Origin: Burkholderiaceae bacterium
GTDB lineage: Bacteria > Pseudomonadota > Gammaproteobacteria > Burkholderiales > Burkholderiaceae_A
DNA length: 64,000 bases
Direction of reading: 5' to 3'
Assembly: GCA_018882795.1 (NCBI GenBank)
Contig: VERJ01000003.1
Coordinates: 29,867-93,866, forward strand
Of this stretch, positions 17,662-26,632 are shown one piece after another. A program made the translations under genes and the position numbers. How positions within the stretch are numbered: position 1 is the stretch's first letter; each line of letters opens with the position of its first letter. The notes under the pieces were generated by a model, which was given only the letters and a program-made list of their open reading frames with translations, did no database searches and was not told the DNA's origin.

Positions 17662-18459
17662 ATGAAGAAGTGGTTTAGATTTTTTGAACTTGATGATCAG
17701 CAACGCCAAATCAAGGTGGGCTGTCAGGAGGGGGACTCCGGACCCATACAGGTGTTCTCTGGTGCCAGCATCCTGGATCCAGGCGCGTCGATGGGCCGAA
17801 CAGTAGAGATTGCTGCGGTGCGCCTTTTGCACCCGGTAGCGCCTTCTAAGCTTCTCTGTCTCTGGAATAACTTTCATGAATTGGCTGCGAAAATCGGCCA
17901 GCCTGAGCCCAAGGAGCCCCTGGTTTTCCAGAAGTCGGCCAACAGTTTTGCCAACCCCCATGACGCGATCCGAAAACCGATCTCGTATGACGGAAAAGTC
18001 GTCTACGAGGGCGAGCTCGGGATTGTGATTGGGAAGCGGTGCAAGGACGTCAACGAGCAGGAGGCCGAGGCGGCAATTTTTGGCTTCACCTGCGTGAACG
18101 ACGTGACTGCTCTCGATTTGATCAATGTGGATCCGACCTTTCAGCAGTGGTCCCGGGCAAAGAGTTGCGATGGCTTCGCGCCGTTTGGGCCTGCAGTTAC
18201 CGTAGGCCTGGATTGGCGCAATGCCCGAGTGCGCACGGTGGTATCGGGCAGGGAGCGGCAGAACTATCCCGTGGCCGACATGATTTTCTCGCCCCCTGCG
18301 ATCGTCAGGTTGATCTCGCGCGAACTCACACTGGAGCCAGGCGATCTCATCTCTTGCGGTACTTCTGTGGGGGTGCTGCCGATGCGGCCCAATACCACCG
18401 TGGAGGTGAGCATTGAGGGGATTGGATCGCTGATCAATACCTATGAGCCAGCAGCCTGA
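17662..18459 (+). CDS. fumarylacetoacetate hydrolase (FAH) family protein
   Basis: A C-C bond hydrolase/decarboxylase fold, 265 aa from this start. The metal-binding region YEGELGIVIG and the strings FGFTCVNDVTALDLI, QWSRAKSCDGFAPFGP and LEPGDLISCGTSVGVLPM are family features. The GTG at 17650 would add four residues, but GGTGA at 17649-17653 looks like the ribosome binding site for the ATG at 17662. It leads a plus-strand group with a PanE-like reductase and an acyl-CoA ligase, opposite the tct transporter. The substrate is unknown, probably a keto or enol acid derived from the transported compound. Confidence 0.88.
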   Translation: MKKWFRFFELDDQQRQIKVGCQEGDSGPIQVFSGASILDPGASMGRTVEIAAVRLLHPVAPSKLLCLWNNFHELAAKIGQPEPKEPLVFQKSANSFANPHDAIRKPISYDGKVVYEGELGIVIGKRCKDVNEQEAEAAIFGFTCVNDVTALDLINVDPTFQQWSRAKSCDGFAPFGPAVTVGLDWRNARVRTVVSGRERQNYPVADMIFSPPAIVRLISRELTLEPGDLISCGTSVGVLPMRPNTTVEVSIEGIGSLINTYEPAA

Positions 18460-18498
18460 GCGCGGGCTATTGAGCCAACTGACAAGAAAGAATCAATC

Positions 18499-19500
18499 AT
18501 GAGAATCTGTGTGGTGGGTGCGGGTGCAATTGGCGGGCTGCTGGGCGCGCGGCTGGCCAAGGCGGGTGAAGAGGTCACCCTGGTGGCCCGTGGGCCTCAG
18601 CTGGAGGCACTGAAAAATAACGGTCTGCGTTTTATTGAAGAAGATGGCAGTGAATGGGCTGTCCAGCCTAAGGCCGTGGGTAACATTCGCGAGGCTGGTC
18701 CCCAGGATCTGATCGTGCTGGGCATGAAGGCCCATCAGGTCGCAGCGGTGGTCGATGATCTGGCCGCAGCCTACACCGATGACACGATGGTCTTGACCGC
18801 ACAAAACGGGATTCCATACTGGTATTTCATGAAGCAGGCTGGCGTGCATCAGGGCCGCGTGATTGAGAGCGTGGATCCTGGCGGTGTTGTGGCCCGGGGG
18901 ATTCCGATTGATCGTGTGATCGGCAGTGTGGTCTACCCGGCTGCCGAGATGATTGCACCTGGCGTACTCAAACACATTGAGGGCAATCGTTTTTCTATCT
19001 CTGAGGTCGATGGGGCTGATACGCCACGTGTTCGACAGCTCTCCGAGACCCTGCGCAACGCCGGATTTAAGGCGCCAGTCACTTCTGATATTCGCAGCGA
19101 GATCTGGACCAAACTCTGGGGCAATCTCAGTTTTAATCCGATCAGTGCACTCACCCATGCCACCCTTGTGGACATCTGTCAGTTTCCAATGACCCGTGAT
19201 CTCGCAGCCAAGATGATGGCCGAGGCCCAGCAGGTGGGCGAGGCCCTGGGTATTGCCTTTCGCGTGTCTTTGGAGAAGCGCATCGCGGGTGCCGAGGCAG
19301 TGGGTAAGCACAAGACCAGCATGCTGCAGGATATTGAATTGGGTCGTGCACCCGAGATCGCGGCGCTGGTGGGTTCGATCATCGAGCTGGGCGCAGTAGC
19401 AGGTGTGCCCACGCCCCACATCCAGGCGGTGTATGCCCTGGTGAGTCTGCTGGCCAAGACGCTTGCGGATGAAAAAGGCAAGTTAAAGATTACGCAGTAA
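18499..19500 (+). CDS. 2-dehydropantoate 2-reductase family protein
   Basis: An NADPH-dependent reductase of the ketopantoate-reductase (PanE/ApbA) fold, 333 aa. The Rossmann motif VVGAGAIGGLLGARLA lies at residues 5-20. The C-terminal helical domain contains SDIRSEIWTKLWGNLSFNPI, the family's catalytic Lys and Asn region. Because it sits between an FAH-family hydrolase and a CoA ligase, a catabolic 2-keto-acid reductase role is as likely as pantothenate synthesis. Confidence 0.85.
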   Translation: MRICVVGAGAIGGLLGARLAKAGEEVTLVARGPQLEALKNNGLRFIEEDGSEWAVQPKAVGNIREAGPQDLIVLGMKAHQVAAVVDDLAAAYTDDTMVLTAQNGIPYWYFMKQAGVHQGRVIESVDPGGVVARGIPIDRVIGSVVYPAAEMIAPGVLKHIEGNRFSISEVDGADTPRVRQLSETLRNAGFKAPVTSDIRSEIWTKLWGNLSFNPISALTHATLVDICQFPMTRDLAAKMMAEAQQVGEALGIAFRVSLEKRIAGAEAVGKHKTSMLQDIELGRAPEIAALVGSIIELGAVAGVPTPHIQAVYALVSLLAKTLADEKGKLKITQ

Positions 19501-19557
19501 GGCCTCGTCATAGCGAGGCGAAGCCAAAGCAATCCATAAAATCTAGAGGAAGAAAAA

Positions 19558-21084
19558 ATGAAACGTTGTTCCACCCTTGTTGAATTGCTCTCTACCGGTC
19601 GTGATCAAGACCCCGTGTTCGGCGCACCGGGGACACCAGATCTGAGCTACGCGGGCCTGCGTGGTCTGATCATGGATACGGTTCGCACCCTGAACGGCTG
19701 GGGCATTGGCCGCAATGATCGTGTCGCGATCGTATTGAAAAACGGCCCGGAGATGGCCGCATCTTTTTTGGCGGTCGCCTGCGGCACCACATCGGCGCCA
19801 TTGAATCCCGCCTATCGGGCCGATGAATTCGAGTTCTATCTCTCGGACTTAAAAGCTAAGGCGCTGATTGTCGAGCAGGGGAGTGACACGCCCGCGATTG
19901 CCGTGGCCGAAAAGCTCGGCGTGATGGTGATTGATCTATTGCCGACGCCTGAGATGGGTGCAGGCCATTTCATTCTGGCCCGTCGTGGCGGTGACACACT
20001 GAAATTAAGGCAGGGCGGCTGGGCTCAGCCCGACGATGTCGCGCTGATTCTGCATACATCGGGTACCACCTCGCGGCCCAAGATCGTGCCGCTGTCTCAT
20101 CGCAATGTGGCCGTGTCAGCCGGCAACATCGCCGAGACATTGGCATTTACCAGCAAAGATCGTGGCCTGAACATCATGCCGCTCTTTCACATTCATGGCC
20201 TGATCGCTGGCACGCTCGCGCCACTCTCGGCCGGTGGTTATCTCTTCTGTTCCCCCGGCTTTAATGCCTTGAAATTCTTCGGATGGATGGAAGAGTCCAA
20301 GCCGAATTGGTACACGGCGGTGCCCACGATGCACCAGGCGATTCTTACGCGTGCTGCGCAAAACAAGGCCACGATTGAGAAGTATCCCCTGCGCTTTATC
20401 CGCTCGTCGTCCTCTTCTCTGCCCACTCAGGTGATTCGTGAGATTGAGGAAGTCTTTAAGGCGCCGATGATTGAGGCCTATGGCATGACCGAGGCTTCGC
20501 ATCAGATGTGCAGCAATCCGCTGCCACCTAAGGCCCGCAAGCCAGGTGCTGTCGGCATCGCTGCTGGCCCAGAGGTTGCCATCATGGATGACAAGGGCAA
20601 TCTGCTGAAGGCAGGCGAAATCGGTGAGATTGTGATTCGGGGCGATAACGTGACCAAGGGCTATGAAAATAATCCCAAGGCCAATGCGGATGCCTTCACC
20701 AAGGGTTGGTTCAGAACGGGTGATCAGGGTGTGATGGACAAAGATGGCTATGTCACGCTCACAGGTCGACTCAAAGAAATTATCAACCGTGGTGGTGAGA
20801 AGATTTCTCCTGTCGAAGTCGATGAGGTCTTAATGGATCACCCCGCCGTGATGCAGGTGGTGACTTTTGCTGTGCCACATGACAAGCTTGGGGAAGAAGT
20901 GGGTGCGGCCGTGGTGCTGCGCGAAGGCATGACCGCCACTGATCAGGAGATTCGTGCCTTTGCTGCCACCAAGCTGGCTGATTTCAAAGTGCCACGCAGG
21001 CTGGTGATTCTTGCCGAGATCCCCAAGGGTGCAACGGGCAAGCTGCAGCGTATCGGTATGGCCCAGAAGCTGGGACTGGTTTAG
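19558..21084 (+). CDS. acyl-CoA synthetase, AAE3/oxalyl-CoA synthetase-like
   Basis: An ANL-superfamily AMP-forming ligase of 508 aa. The P-loop LHTSGTTSRPKIVPLSHRN lies at about residues 163-181, the A5 motif YGMTEASHQM near 307, the A7 motif RTGDQG near 386, and the catalytic Lys in KGATGKLQR near 495. SGTTSRPK and MPLFHIHGLIAGTLAPL recall plant and yeast AAE3/Pcs60 oxalate-CoA ligases more than long-chain FadD. The gene follows the PanE-like gene by 57 bases and has a plausible AGAGGAAG ribosome binding site. Exact substrate is uncertain. Confidence 0.87.
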   Translation: MKRCSTLVELLSTGRDQDPVFGAPGTPDLSYAGLRGLIMDTVRTLNGWGIGRNDRVAIVLKNGPEMAASFLAVACGTTSAPLNPAYRADEFEFYLSDLKAKALIVEQGSDTPAIAVAEKLGVMVIDLLPTPEMGAGHFILARRGGDTLKLRQGGWAQPDDVALILHTSGTTSRPKIVPLSHRNVAVSAGNIAETLAFTSKDRGLNIMPLFHIHGLIAGTLAPLSAGGYLFCSPGFNALKFFGWMEESKPNWYTAVPTMHQAILTRAAQNKATIEKYPLRFIRSSSSSLPTQVIREIEEVFKAPMIEAYGMTEASHQMCSNPLPPKARKPGAVGIAAGPEVAIMDDKGNLLKAGEIGEIVIRGDNVTKGYENNPKANADAFTKGWFRTGDQGVMDKDGYVTLTGRLKEIINRGGEKISPVEVDEVLMDHPAVMQVVTFAVPHDKLGEEVGAAVVLREGMTATDQEIRAFAATKLADFKVPRRLVILAEIPKGATGKLQRIGMAQKLGLV

Positions 21085-21102
21085 TTGATGGAATTCCCGA
21101 CA

Positions 21103-21133
21103 TGTGTCAGACACCTGTCGGGTGCCTGACACA
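21103..21133. repeat. REP-like hairpin abutting aldehyde dehydrogenase start
   Basis: TGTGTCAG (21103-21110) pairs with CTGACACA (21126-21133). Inside it, CACC (21112-21115) pairs with GGTG (21121-21124), giving a long imperfect hairpin. It shares the TGTCAG/CTGACA core with the palindromes at 4720, 22540 and 26583. It ends two bases before the ATG at 21136, where a ribosome binding site would normally be. Confidence 0.75.
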
Positions 21134-21135
21134 CC

Positions 21136-22530
21136 ATGAACCTGGCAGCGCTACTTGAGCGCCAGCGGCTGGCCCATCGGGCCTCGCCGCATCCGGATTT
21201 TCGGCAACGTCGTGCTGATCTGTTGTCCTTAAAACGCCTGCTGATCGATCATGAGCAGGCGATCTGCGATGCGATTGCGCAGGACTATGGCCATCGATCT
21301 TTCCACGAGACCCGGCTCACGGAATTGCTGCCAATTCATTCGGGGATTGCTTACACCCTGCGGCATCTTCGCCAGTGGATGCGTGTGCAGTCCCGCGGCG
21401 TGGATCGGATTTCCTTCGGCCTGGCCCGCAATCTTGTGATTCCGCAGCCTGTTGGGGTGGTGGGTGTGCTGGTGCCTTGGAATTTCCCGATCAACCTGGC
21501 ATTTGTGCCGCTCACCTCAATCTTCGCTGCCGGCAATCGGGCAATGATCAAGATGAGTGAGCATTCCCGTCACCTCGCGCAGTTGTTGATGCGCATTGTG
21601 CCGAATTATTTCCCGCCCGAAAAACTTTGTTTTATCGAGGAAACCGGTGGTGTTGGTGAGGCATTCTCTCAGCTTCCGTTTGATCACTTGCTGTTTACCG
21701 GATCGAGTCAGACAGGCCGGCTGGTTATGGCGGCAGCTGCGCGTAATCTCTGCCCGGTCACGCTGGAACTGGGCGGCCGATCACCTGCGGTGGTCTGCGG
21801 CGATTTTGATTTGGCGACCGCTGTGGATCGCATCATGTATGTGAAGTGCCTAAACGCCGGACAGATCTGCGTGACCGTGGACCATGTTTATGTGCCGCGG
21901 GATCAGGTGCGGGCGTTTGTGGCCCGGGCGCGCGAGGTGGTGGCCCAGCGTTACGGCGACTTGGACTCTGCTGATTACACCTCCATCATTCATCCGCAGG
22001 CCTATCAGCGGCTGACGAGATTGCTGGATCAGGCAGCACAATCGGGCGCTGAAGTGGTACCGCTGCTCCCCGGCGCCACTCGGGACGACGCCCGGCATCG
22101 GTTGGCACCACACGTGGTAACGGGGCTGACGCCCGATGCGCCATTGTTGGCCGGCGAAATATTTGGCCCGATTCTTCCTGTTTTGCCTTATGACGACATT
22201 CAGGAAGTAATCGCAACGATTGCATCCGGGCCGAAACCCTTGGCGTTTTATCCCTTTAGCCACGACCAGCGACTGATTGATACTTTGGTTGATCGCGTGA
22301 TGTCTGGCGGCGTCAGTGTGAACGACGCGCTCTTTCATGTCGCCCAGCATGAGCTCCCCTTTGGCGGTGTTGGCGCCTCGGGCATGGGCCACTATCATGG
22401 CCGCGAGGGTTTTGAGACTTTCTCTAAGATGCGGTCAGTCTTCATCCAGGGCCGTTGGTCGATGCTGCATCTGCTCTACCCCCCTTACGGCAAGACGCTA
22501 GAGCGTATGCTGCGGTTTCTTGGCCGATAG
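21136..22530 (+). CDS. coniferyl aldehyde dehydrogenase-like aldehyde dehydrogenase
   Basis: NAD(P)-dependent aldehyde dehydrogenase, 464 aa, lacking the longer C-terminus of the classic class. The general base is Glu211 in TLELGGRSP and the nucleophile Cys245 in NAGQICVTVDHVYVP. The cofactor region PWNFPINLAFVPLTS is clear. The C-terminal string GMGHYHGREGFETFSK is typical of the CalB/coniferyl-aldehyde subgroup. No Shine-Dalgarno sequence is visible because a REP-like hairpin fills the upstream region; expression may depend on the preceding ligase gene 51 bases away. Confidence 0.9.
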   Translation: MNLAALLERQRLAHRASPHPDFRQRRADLLSLKRLLIDHEQAICDAIAQDYGHRSFHETRLTELLPIHSGIAYTLRHLRQWMRVQSRGVDRISFGLARNLVIPQPVGVVGVLVPWNFPINLAFVPLTSIFAAGNRAMIKMSEHSRHLAQLLMRIVPNYFPPEKLCFIEETGGVGEAFSQLPFDHLLFTGSSQTGRLVMAAAARNLCPVTLELGGRSPAVVCGDFDLATAVDRIMYVKCLNAGQICVTVDHVYVPRDQVRAFVARAREVVAQRYGDLDSADYTSIIHPQAYQRLTRLLDQAAQSGAEVVPLLPGATRDDARHRLAPHVVTGLTPDAPLLAGEIFGPILPVLPYDDIQEVIATIASGPKPLAFYPFSHDQRLIDTLVDRVMSGGVSVNDALFHVAQHELPFGGVGASGMGHYHGREGFETFSKMRSVFIQGRWSMLHLLYPPYGKTLERMLRFLGR

Positions 22531-22539
22531 GTGGCGATA

Positions 22540-22552
22540 GGTGTCTGACACC
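22540..22552. repeat. short REP-like palindrome
   Basis: GGTGTCTGACACC is a perfect palindrome of two 6-base arms around one base. It lies nine bases after the aldehyde dehydrogenase stop and just before the convergent nnrD stop. It has the same core as the other palindromes at 4720, 21103 and 26583. Confidence 0.65.
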
Positions 22553-22553
22553 T

Positions 22554-23357
22554 TCACTCCCGATTAATCAGCAGCCGGATCTCGGGAATCAGTTCATTGG
22601 CGGTCATTCCAATCATGCCGCCCAGTTTTTCCGTAAGCCGCTCCGCGGCAAGTCCATGAAGTCTTGGCCCCTCAATTGCTGCACGCGCAGGCGGCAAGCC
22701 CTGCGCCATCAGTGCGCCGATGAGTCCAGCCAACACATCACCCGTCCCGGCGGTGGCCAGCGCAGCGTTGCCGGTCTTGTTGATGGTGAGCACGCCATCC
22801 GGTATGGCAATCACGGTCTGGTGGCCTTTGAGCACTGTGATCGCTTTGTAGCGTTGGGCGAGCTGTTGCGCAAAACCTTGCCGATCCGATTGAATATCGG
22901 CGGTTGAACATCCCAATAGTCTTGCGGCTTCGCCCGGGTGTGGTGTGATGATGGTCGCACTTGCGCGGCGGGCACATTGGCGGCCGAGTGCGGCATCCTC
23001 GGCAATTAAATTGAGGGCATCGGCATCGATCACCATGGGCTGATCGCGATTCAGCATATCGACCATCAGTTGGTGGGCCGCATCGCTCATGCCTAGCCCC
23101 GGCCCGACTACCCAAGCATTGATGGGTTTTTGTTTCGATTGTGCGGCATCAATCACCATCACCTCGGGCGCAATGGGATCCAGCACAGTGTGATCCTGCA
23201 GGCTAGGCCGGACCACATAGACCCTGCCGGTGCCGCAAAACAGTGCGCTGCGTGCCGCAAGAAATGCGGCACCCACCATGCCGGGGCTACCACCCACGAT
23301 GCCCAGTGCACCGTGGTCACCCTTGTTGGAATCGATGGCTCTTGAAAACAGTGGCAT
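22554..23357 (-). CDS. nnrD: ADP-dependent NAD(P)H-hydrate dehydratase
   Basis: Repairs hydrated NAD(P)H. At 267 aa it is the stand-alone YjeF C-terminal (ribokinase-like) domain without the NnrE epimerase domain. Motifs are GIVGGSPGMVGAA near residues 19-31, VIDADALN at 109-116, TPHPGE at 138-143 and the anion-hole GTGDVLAGLIGALMAQG at 204-220. It lies 88 bases downstream of prpE on the same strand. It may be cotranscribed, but its function is unrelated to propionate use. Confidence 0.9.
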   Translation of the reverse strand: MPLFSRAIDSNKGDHGALGIVGGSPGMVGAAFLAARSALFCGTGRVYVVRPSLQDHTVLDPIAPEVMVIDAAQSKQKPINAWVVGPGLGMSDAAHQLMVDMLNRDQPMVIDADALNLIAEDAALGRQCARRASATIITPHPGEAARLLGCSTADIQSDRQGFAQQLAQRYKAITVLKGHQTVIAIPDGVLTINKTGNAALATAGTGDVLAGLIGALMAQGLPPARAAIEGPRLHGLAAERLTEKLGGMIGMTANELIPEIRLLINRE

Positions 23358-23445
23358 TGTGAATGGATTGCGCTGGATGATTTAGCCGAACACTGCCCGC
23401 CCTGCAATGACCTTGTGTTGTCATTGCAGGGGATTACACCGCAAG

Positions 23446-25344
23446 TTAGGCTTTCAGTGCGCTCTTGATTTGTTCAAGTGCACCCGGATCCTCCAGCGTG
23501 GTGAGGTCTCCGGAATCCCGGCCTTCGGCAAGGGCCTGCATGGATCGACGCAGCAGTTTTCCTGAGCGGGTCTTGGGCAGCATGGTCACAAAATGCACGC
23601 GGGATGGCCGGGCAATAGCGCCAAGCTCTTTGTCCACCGTGGCCATGATGGCTTTTTCCTCGGCGGTGCGACCCTCTGGGGTCTTGATGGGGTCCAAATT
23701 CTTCAGCACGCAGAACGCCAGTGGCATCTGGCCCTTGAGCTGATCGGCCACACCCACCACAGCGACTTCGGCCACATTGGGATGGACCTGAATCGCTTCT
23801 TCAATCTCGCGGGTGCCAAGCCTGTGGCCTGCCACATTGATCACATCATCCGTGCGGCCCAGGATGAAGTAATAGCCATCTTGATCACGCGTAGCGTAGT
23901 CGAAGGTGGAGTAATACTTTTTGCCCGGTACGGCCGTGAAGTAGGTCTTCAGGAATCGCTCGTCATCTCCCCAGACGGTTTGCAGGCAGCCGGGGGGCAG
24001 GGGTGGCACAGCGCAGAGCATGCCTTTTTCATCGGCGCCGACTTCCTCGAACGTGGATTCGTGGATCAGCCGCAGGTCATAGCCGTAGACTGCAAAGCTG
24101 GGGCTGCCGAACTTGGTGGGGGTATCTTCCACGCCGTGCTGGGCCGACATGATGGGCCAGCCCGTCTCCGTCTGCCAGTAGTTGTCAATGATCTTGGCGC
24201 CGCCAAGTGCGCCGGAAATCCATTTCGCGGTGGGTTCATCCAGCGGCTCGCCAGCAAGGAAGAGTCGACGCAGGCACTTGGTGTCGTGCTGGGTCATGTA
24301 TTTCGGATCCTGCTTTTTCAGCACGCGGGCCGCGGTGGGTGAGGAGAACATGGTGGTGGCCTGGAAGCGCTCCACAATGCTCCACCAGATGGCGGGATCG
24401 GGCACAGTCGGCATGCCCTCATACACAATCGTGGTTGAGCCGTTGATCAGTGGCCCGTACACAATGTAAGAGTGGCCCACCACCCAGCCGATATCTGAGG
24501 TACAGAAAAAGACTTCGCCTGGTTTGCAGTCAAAGATGTGCTTCATCGATGCTGCGAGTGCCACTGCATATCCACCGGTGTCACGCTGCACGCCCTTGGG
24601 CTTGCCCGTAGTACCCGAGGTATACAGAACGTAGGAGGGGTCAGTTGCCAGCATCTGTTCGCAAGGCACGTTGGCACCGAGGTGCTGCTGGCGCAACGCC
24701 GCGTAGTCGACATCGCGGCCCTCGACCTTGGTCATGGGCGCCAGGCCGCGATTAATCAGCAAGACCTTTGCCGGTGGTTTTTCGGCCAGGCGGCAGGCCT
24801 CATCTACCAGGTGTTTATAAGGCACCTCTTTGCCGTTGCGCATGCCGGCATCTGCCGAGACCATGACCACCGGTGTTGCATCATCAATGCGCGCTGCCAG
24901 CGACGGTGCGGCGAATCCGCCGAAGACCACGGAGTGAATCGCACCGATACGTGCGCAGGCCAGCATGGCGAAGATTGCCTCGGCGATCATGGGCATATAG
25001 ACCAGCACACGGTCGCCACGCTTCACACCGAGTGACTTCAGGATCGCAGCCATGGCTTGGACTTCCTGGTGCAATTCCTTATAGGTGTAGATTTTTTCCT
25101 GCTTGGTCTCGGTAGAGATATAGACCAAGGCCTTCTGGTCGCCCCGAGTGGCCAGGTGCCGATCAATAGCGTTGTGGCAGAGGTTGGTCTTACCACCCAC
25201 ATACCACTTGGCAAAGGGCGGGTTGGAGAAATCGAGAATCCTTTCCGGTTTGGCAAACCATTCGATGTGTTGGGCCTGCTCCGCCCAGAAGCCTTCCTTG
25301 TCTTCGATCGAGCGTTGATGAAAGTCGGCGACTTTGCTGGTCAT
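23446..25344 (-). CDS. prpE: propionyl-CoA synthetase (acetyl-CoA synthetase-like)
   Basis: AMP-forming short-chain acyl-CoA synthetase, 632 aa. The ATP motif VLYTSGTTGKPKGVQRDTGG and the C-terminal catalytic Lys in LPKTRSGKLLRR are intact; GRTDDVINVAGHRLGTREIE is the hinge region. The ATG at 25344 (MTSKVADFHQ) is preceded by AGGAGATC; a longer frame upstream overlaps prpF and is rejected. Its position after prpB-prpC-acnD-prpF supports propionate over acetate as substrate. Confidence 0.92.
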   Translation of the reverse strand: MTSKVADFHQRSIEDKEGFWAEQAQHIEWFAKPERILDFSNPPFAKWYVGGKTNLCHNAIDRHLATRGDQKALVYISTETKQEKIYTYKELHQEVQAMAAILKSLGVKRGDRVLVYMPMIAEAIFAMLACARIGAIHSVVFGGFAAPSLAARIDDATPVVMVSADAGMRNGKEVPYKHLVDEACRLAEKPPAKVLLINRGLAPMTKVEGRDVDYAALRQQHLGANVPCEQMLATDPSYVLYTSGTTGKPKGVQRDTGGYAVALAASMKHIFDCKPGEVFFCTSDIGWVVGHSYIVYGPLINGSTTIVYEGMPTVPDPAIWWSIVERFQATTMFSSPTAARVLKKQDPKYMTQHDTKCLRRLFLAGEPLDEPTAKWISGALGGAKIIDNYWQTETGWPIMSAQHGVEDTPTKFGSPSFAVYGYDLRLIHESTFEEVGADEKGMLCAVPPLPPGCLQTVWGDDERFLKTYFTAVPGKKYYSTFDYATRDQDGYYFILGRTDDVINVAGHRLGTREIEEAIQVHPNVAEVAVVGVADQLKGQMPLAFCVLKNLDPIKTPEGRTAEEKAIMATVDKELGAIARPSRVHFVTMLPKTRSGKLLRRSMQALAEGRDSGDLTTLEDPGALEQIKSALKA

Positions 25345-25376
25345 GGTGATCTCCTGTTGTCTTTTTATTGTTTTGC

Positions 25377-26579
25377 CTACTTTGCCTGAAGGACTTCTGC
25401 TGGAATATGGACCCAGCCTTCCATCAGGATACGCGCACTGCGGCTCATGATGGCCTTGGTCACAGTCCATTGACCATTCGACTGCTTCGCCTGCGCGCCC
25501 ACACGAAGCGTGCCGGATGGGTGGCCAAAGCGCACGGCCTCGCGCGCCGTGCCTCCGGCGGCAAGATTCACCAGCGTGCCAGGAATCGCGGCAGCAGTCC
25601 CGATTGCAACTGAGGCGGTACCCATCATGGCGTGATGCAATTTGCCCATGGAAAGCGCGCGGACCAGCACGTCGATCTCGCCGGCCCTGACCATTTTGCC
25701 GCTGGAGGCGACATAGTCTTGCGGCGGGGCCACAAAGGCGACTTTGGGCGTGTGCTGGCGGGTGGTCGCCTCAGCAATATCTTTGATGAGGCCCATGCGT
25801 ATCGCGCCGTGGGCGCGGATGGTCTCGAACATGGCGAGCGCCTTGGTATCGTTATTGATGTGATCCTGCAATTCACATCCGGTGTAGCCGATGTCTTTGG
25901 CATTGACAAAAATTGTGGGGATACCGGCGGTGATCATGGTGGCCTGGAGTCTGCCTACGCCAGGCACATCTAAGGTATCAAGGACATTGCCGGTGGGAAA
26001 CATGGCGCCACCTCCATCCTCGCCTTCCTCTGCGGCTGGGTCCATAAATTCCAGCTGCACCTCAGCAGCCGGAAACGTCACCCCATCCAGTTCAAAATCG
26101 CCCGTCTCCTGGACTTCGCCATTGGTGATGGGCACATGGGCAATGATGGTCTTACCAATATTCACCTGCCAGATGCGTACGGTAACGGTGCCGTTTTCCG
26201 GAATGCGACTGCTATCAACAAAGCTATTGCGCACGGCAAAAGGCCCAACGGCAGCGGAGAGATTGCCGCAGTTGCCGCTCCAATCCACAAAAGCCTTATC
26301 GATGGCCACCTGGCCGAATAGATAATCGACATCGTGATCCGGCCGTGTGCTTTTGGAAAGAATCACCGATTTGCTGGTGCTAGAGGATCCATTCCCCATG
26401 CCATCGATTTGTTTGCCATAGGGGTCCGGGCTGCCGATGGTGCGCAGCAGAATCGCATCGCGCACAGCGCCGGGCTGCTGTGCGGCAGCAGGCAGATCGC
26501 TGAGTTTAAAAAATACGCCTTTGCTCGTGCCACCCCGCATATAGGTGGCCGGAATCTTGATTTGCGGTAGGTTTTTCAT
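25377..26579 (-). CDS. prpF: 2-methylaconitate cis-trans isomerase PrpF
   Basis: Isomerises the 2-methylaconitate product of AcnD so that the methylcitrate cycle can continue. The N-terminus KIPATYMRGGTSKGVFF, and GMGNGSSSTSKSVILSK and WSGNCGNLSAAVGPFA further on, are family hallmarks. The start is taken as MKNLPQ at 26579 (400 aa). The frame stays open upstream to 26630, but those 17 codons are encoded by a tandem REP-like repeat. No clear ribosome binding site precedes 26579, so use of the extended start cannot be ruled out. Confidence 0.93.
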   Translation of the reverse strand: MKNLPQIKIPATYMRGGTSKGVFFKLSDLPAAAQQPGAVRDAILLRTIGSPDPYGKQIDGMGNGSSSTSKSVILSKSTRPDHDVDYLFGQVAIDKAFVDWSGNCGNLSAAVGPFAVRNSFVDSSRIPENGTVTVRIWQVNIGKTIIAHVPITNGEVQETGDFELDGVTFPAAEVQLEFMDPAAEEGEDGGGAMFPTGNVLDTLDVPGVGRLQATMITAGIPTIFVNAKDIGYTGCELQDHINNDTKALAMFETIRAHGAIRMGLIKDIAEATTRQHTPKVAFVAPPQDYVASSGKMVRAGEIDVLVRALSMGKLHHAMMGTASVAIGTAAAIPGTLVNLAAGGTAREAVRFGHPSGTLRVGAQAKQSNGQWTVTKAIMSRSARILMEGWVHIPAEVLQAK

Positions 26580-26582
26580 CTT

Positions 26583-26631
26583 GGTGTCAGGCACGGTGTC
26601 AGGCACGATGTCAGGCACCGTGCCTGACACC
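26583..26631. repeat. tandem REP-like array between acnD and prpF
   Basis: Three head-to-tail copies of a 12-base unit, GGTGTCAGGCAC (the third reads GATGTCAGGCAC), from 26583 to 26618, followed by one inverted copy, GTGCCTGACACC, at 26620-26631. It fills the acnD-prpF gap completely. Read on the minus strand it is open in the prpF frame and would encode repeated VPDT units. It shares its core with the elements at 4720, 21103 and 22540. Confidence 0.85.
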
Positions 26632-26632
26632 T

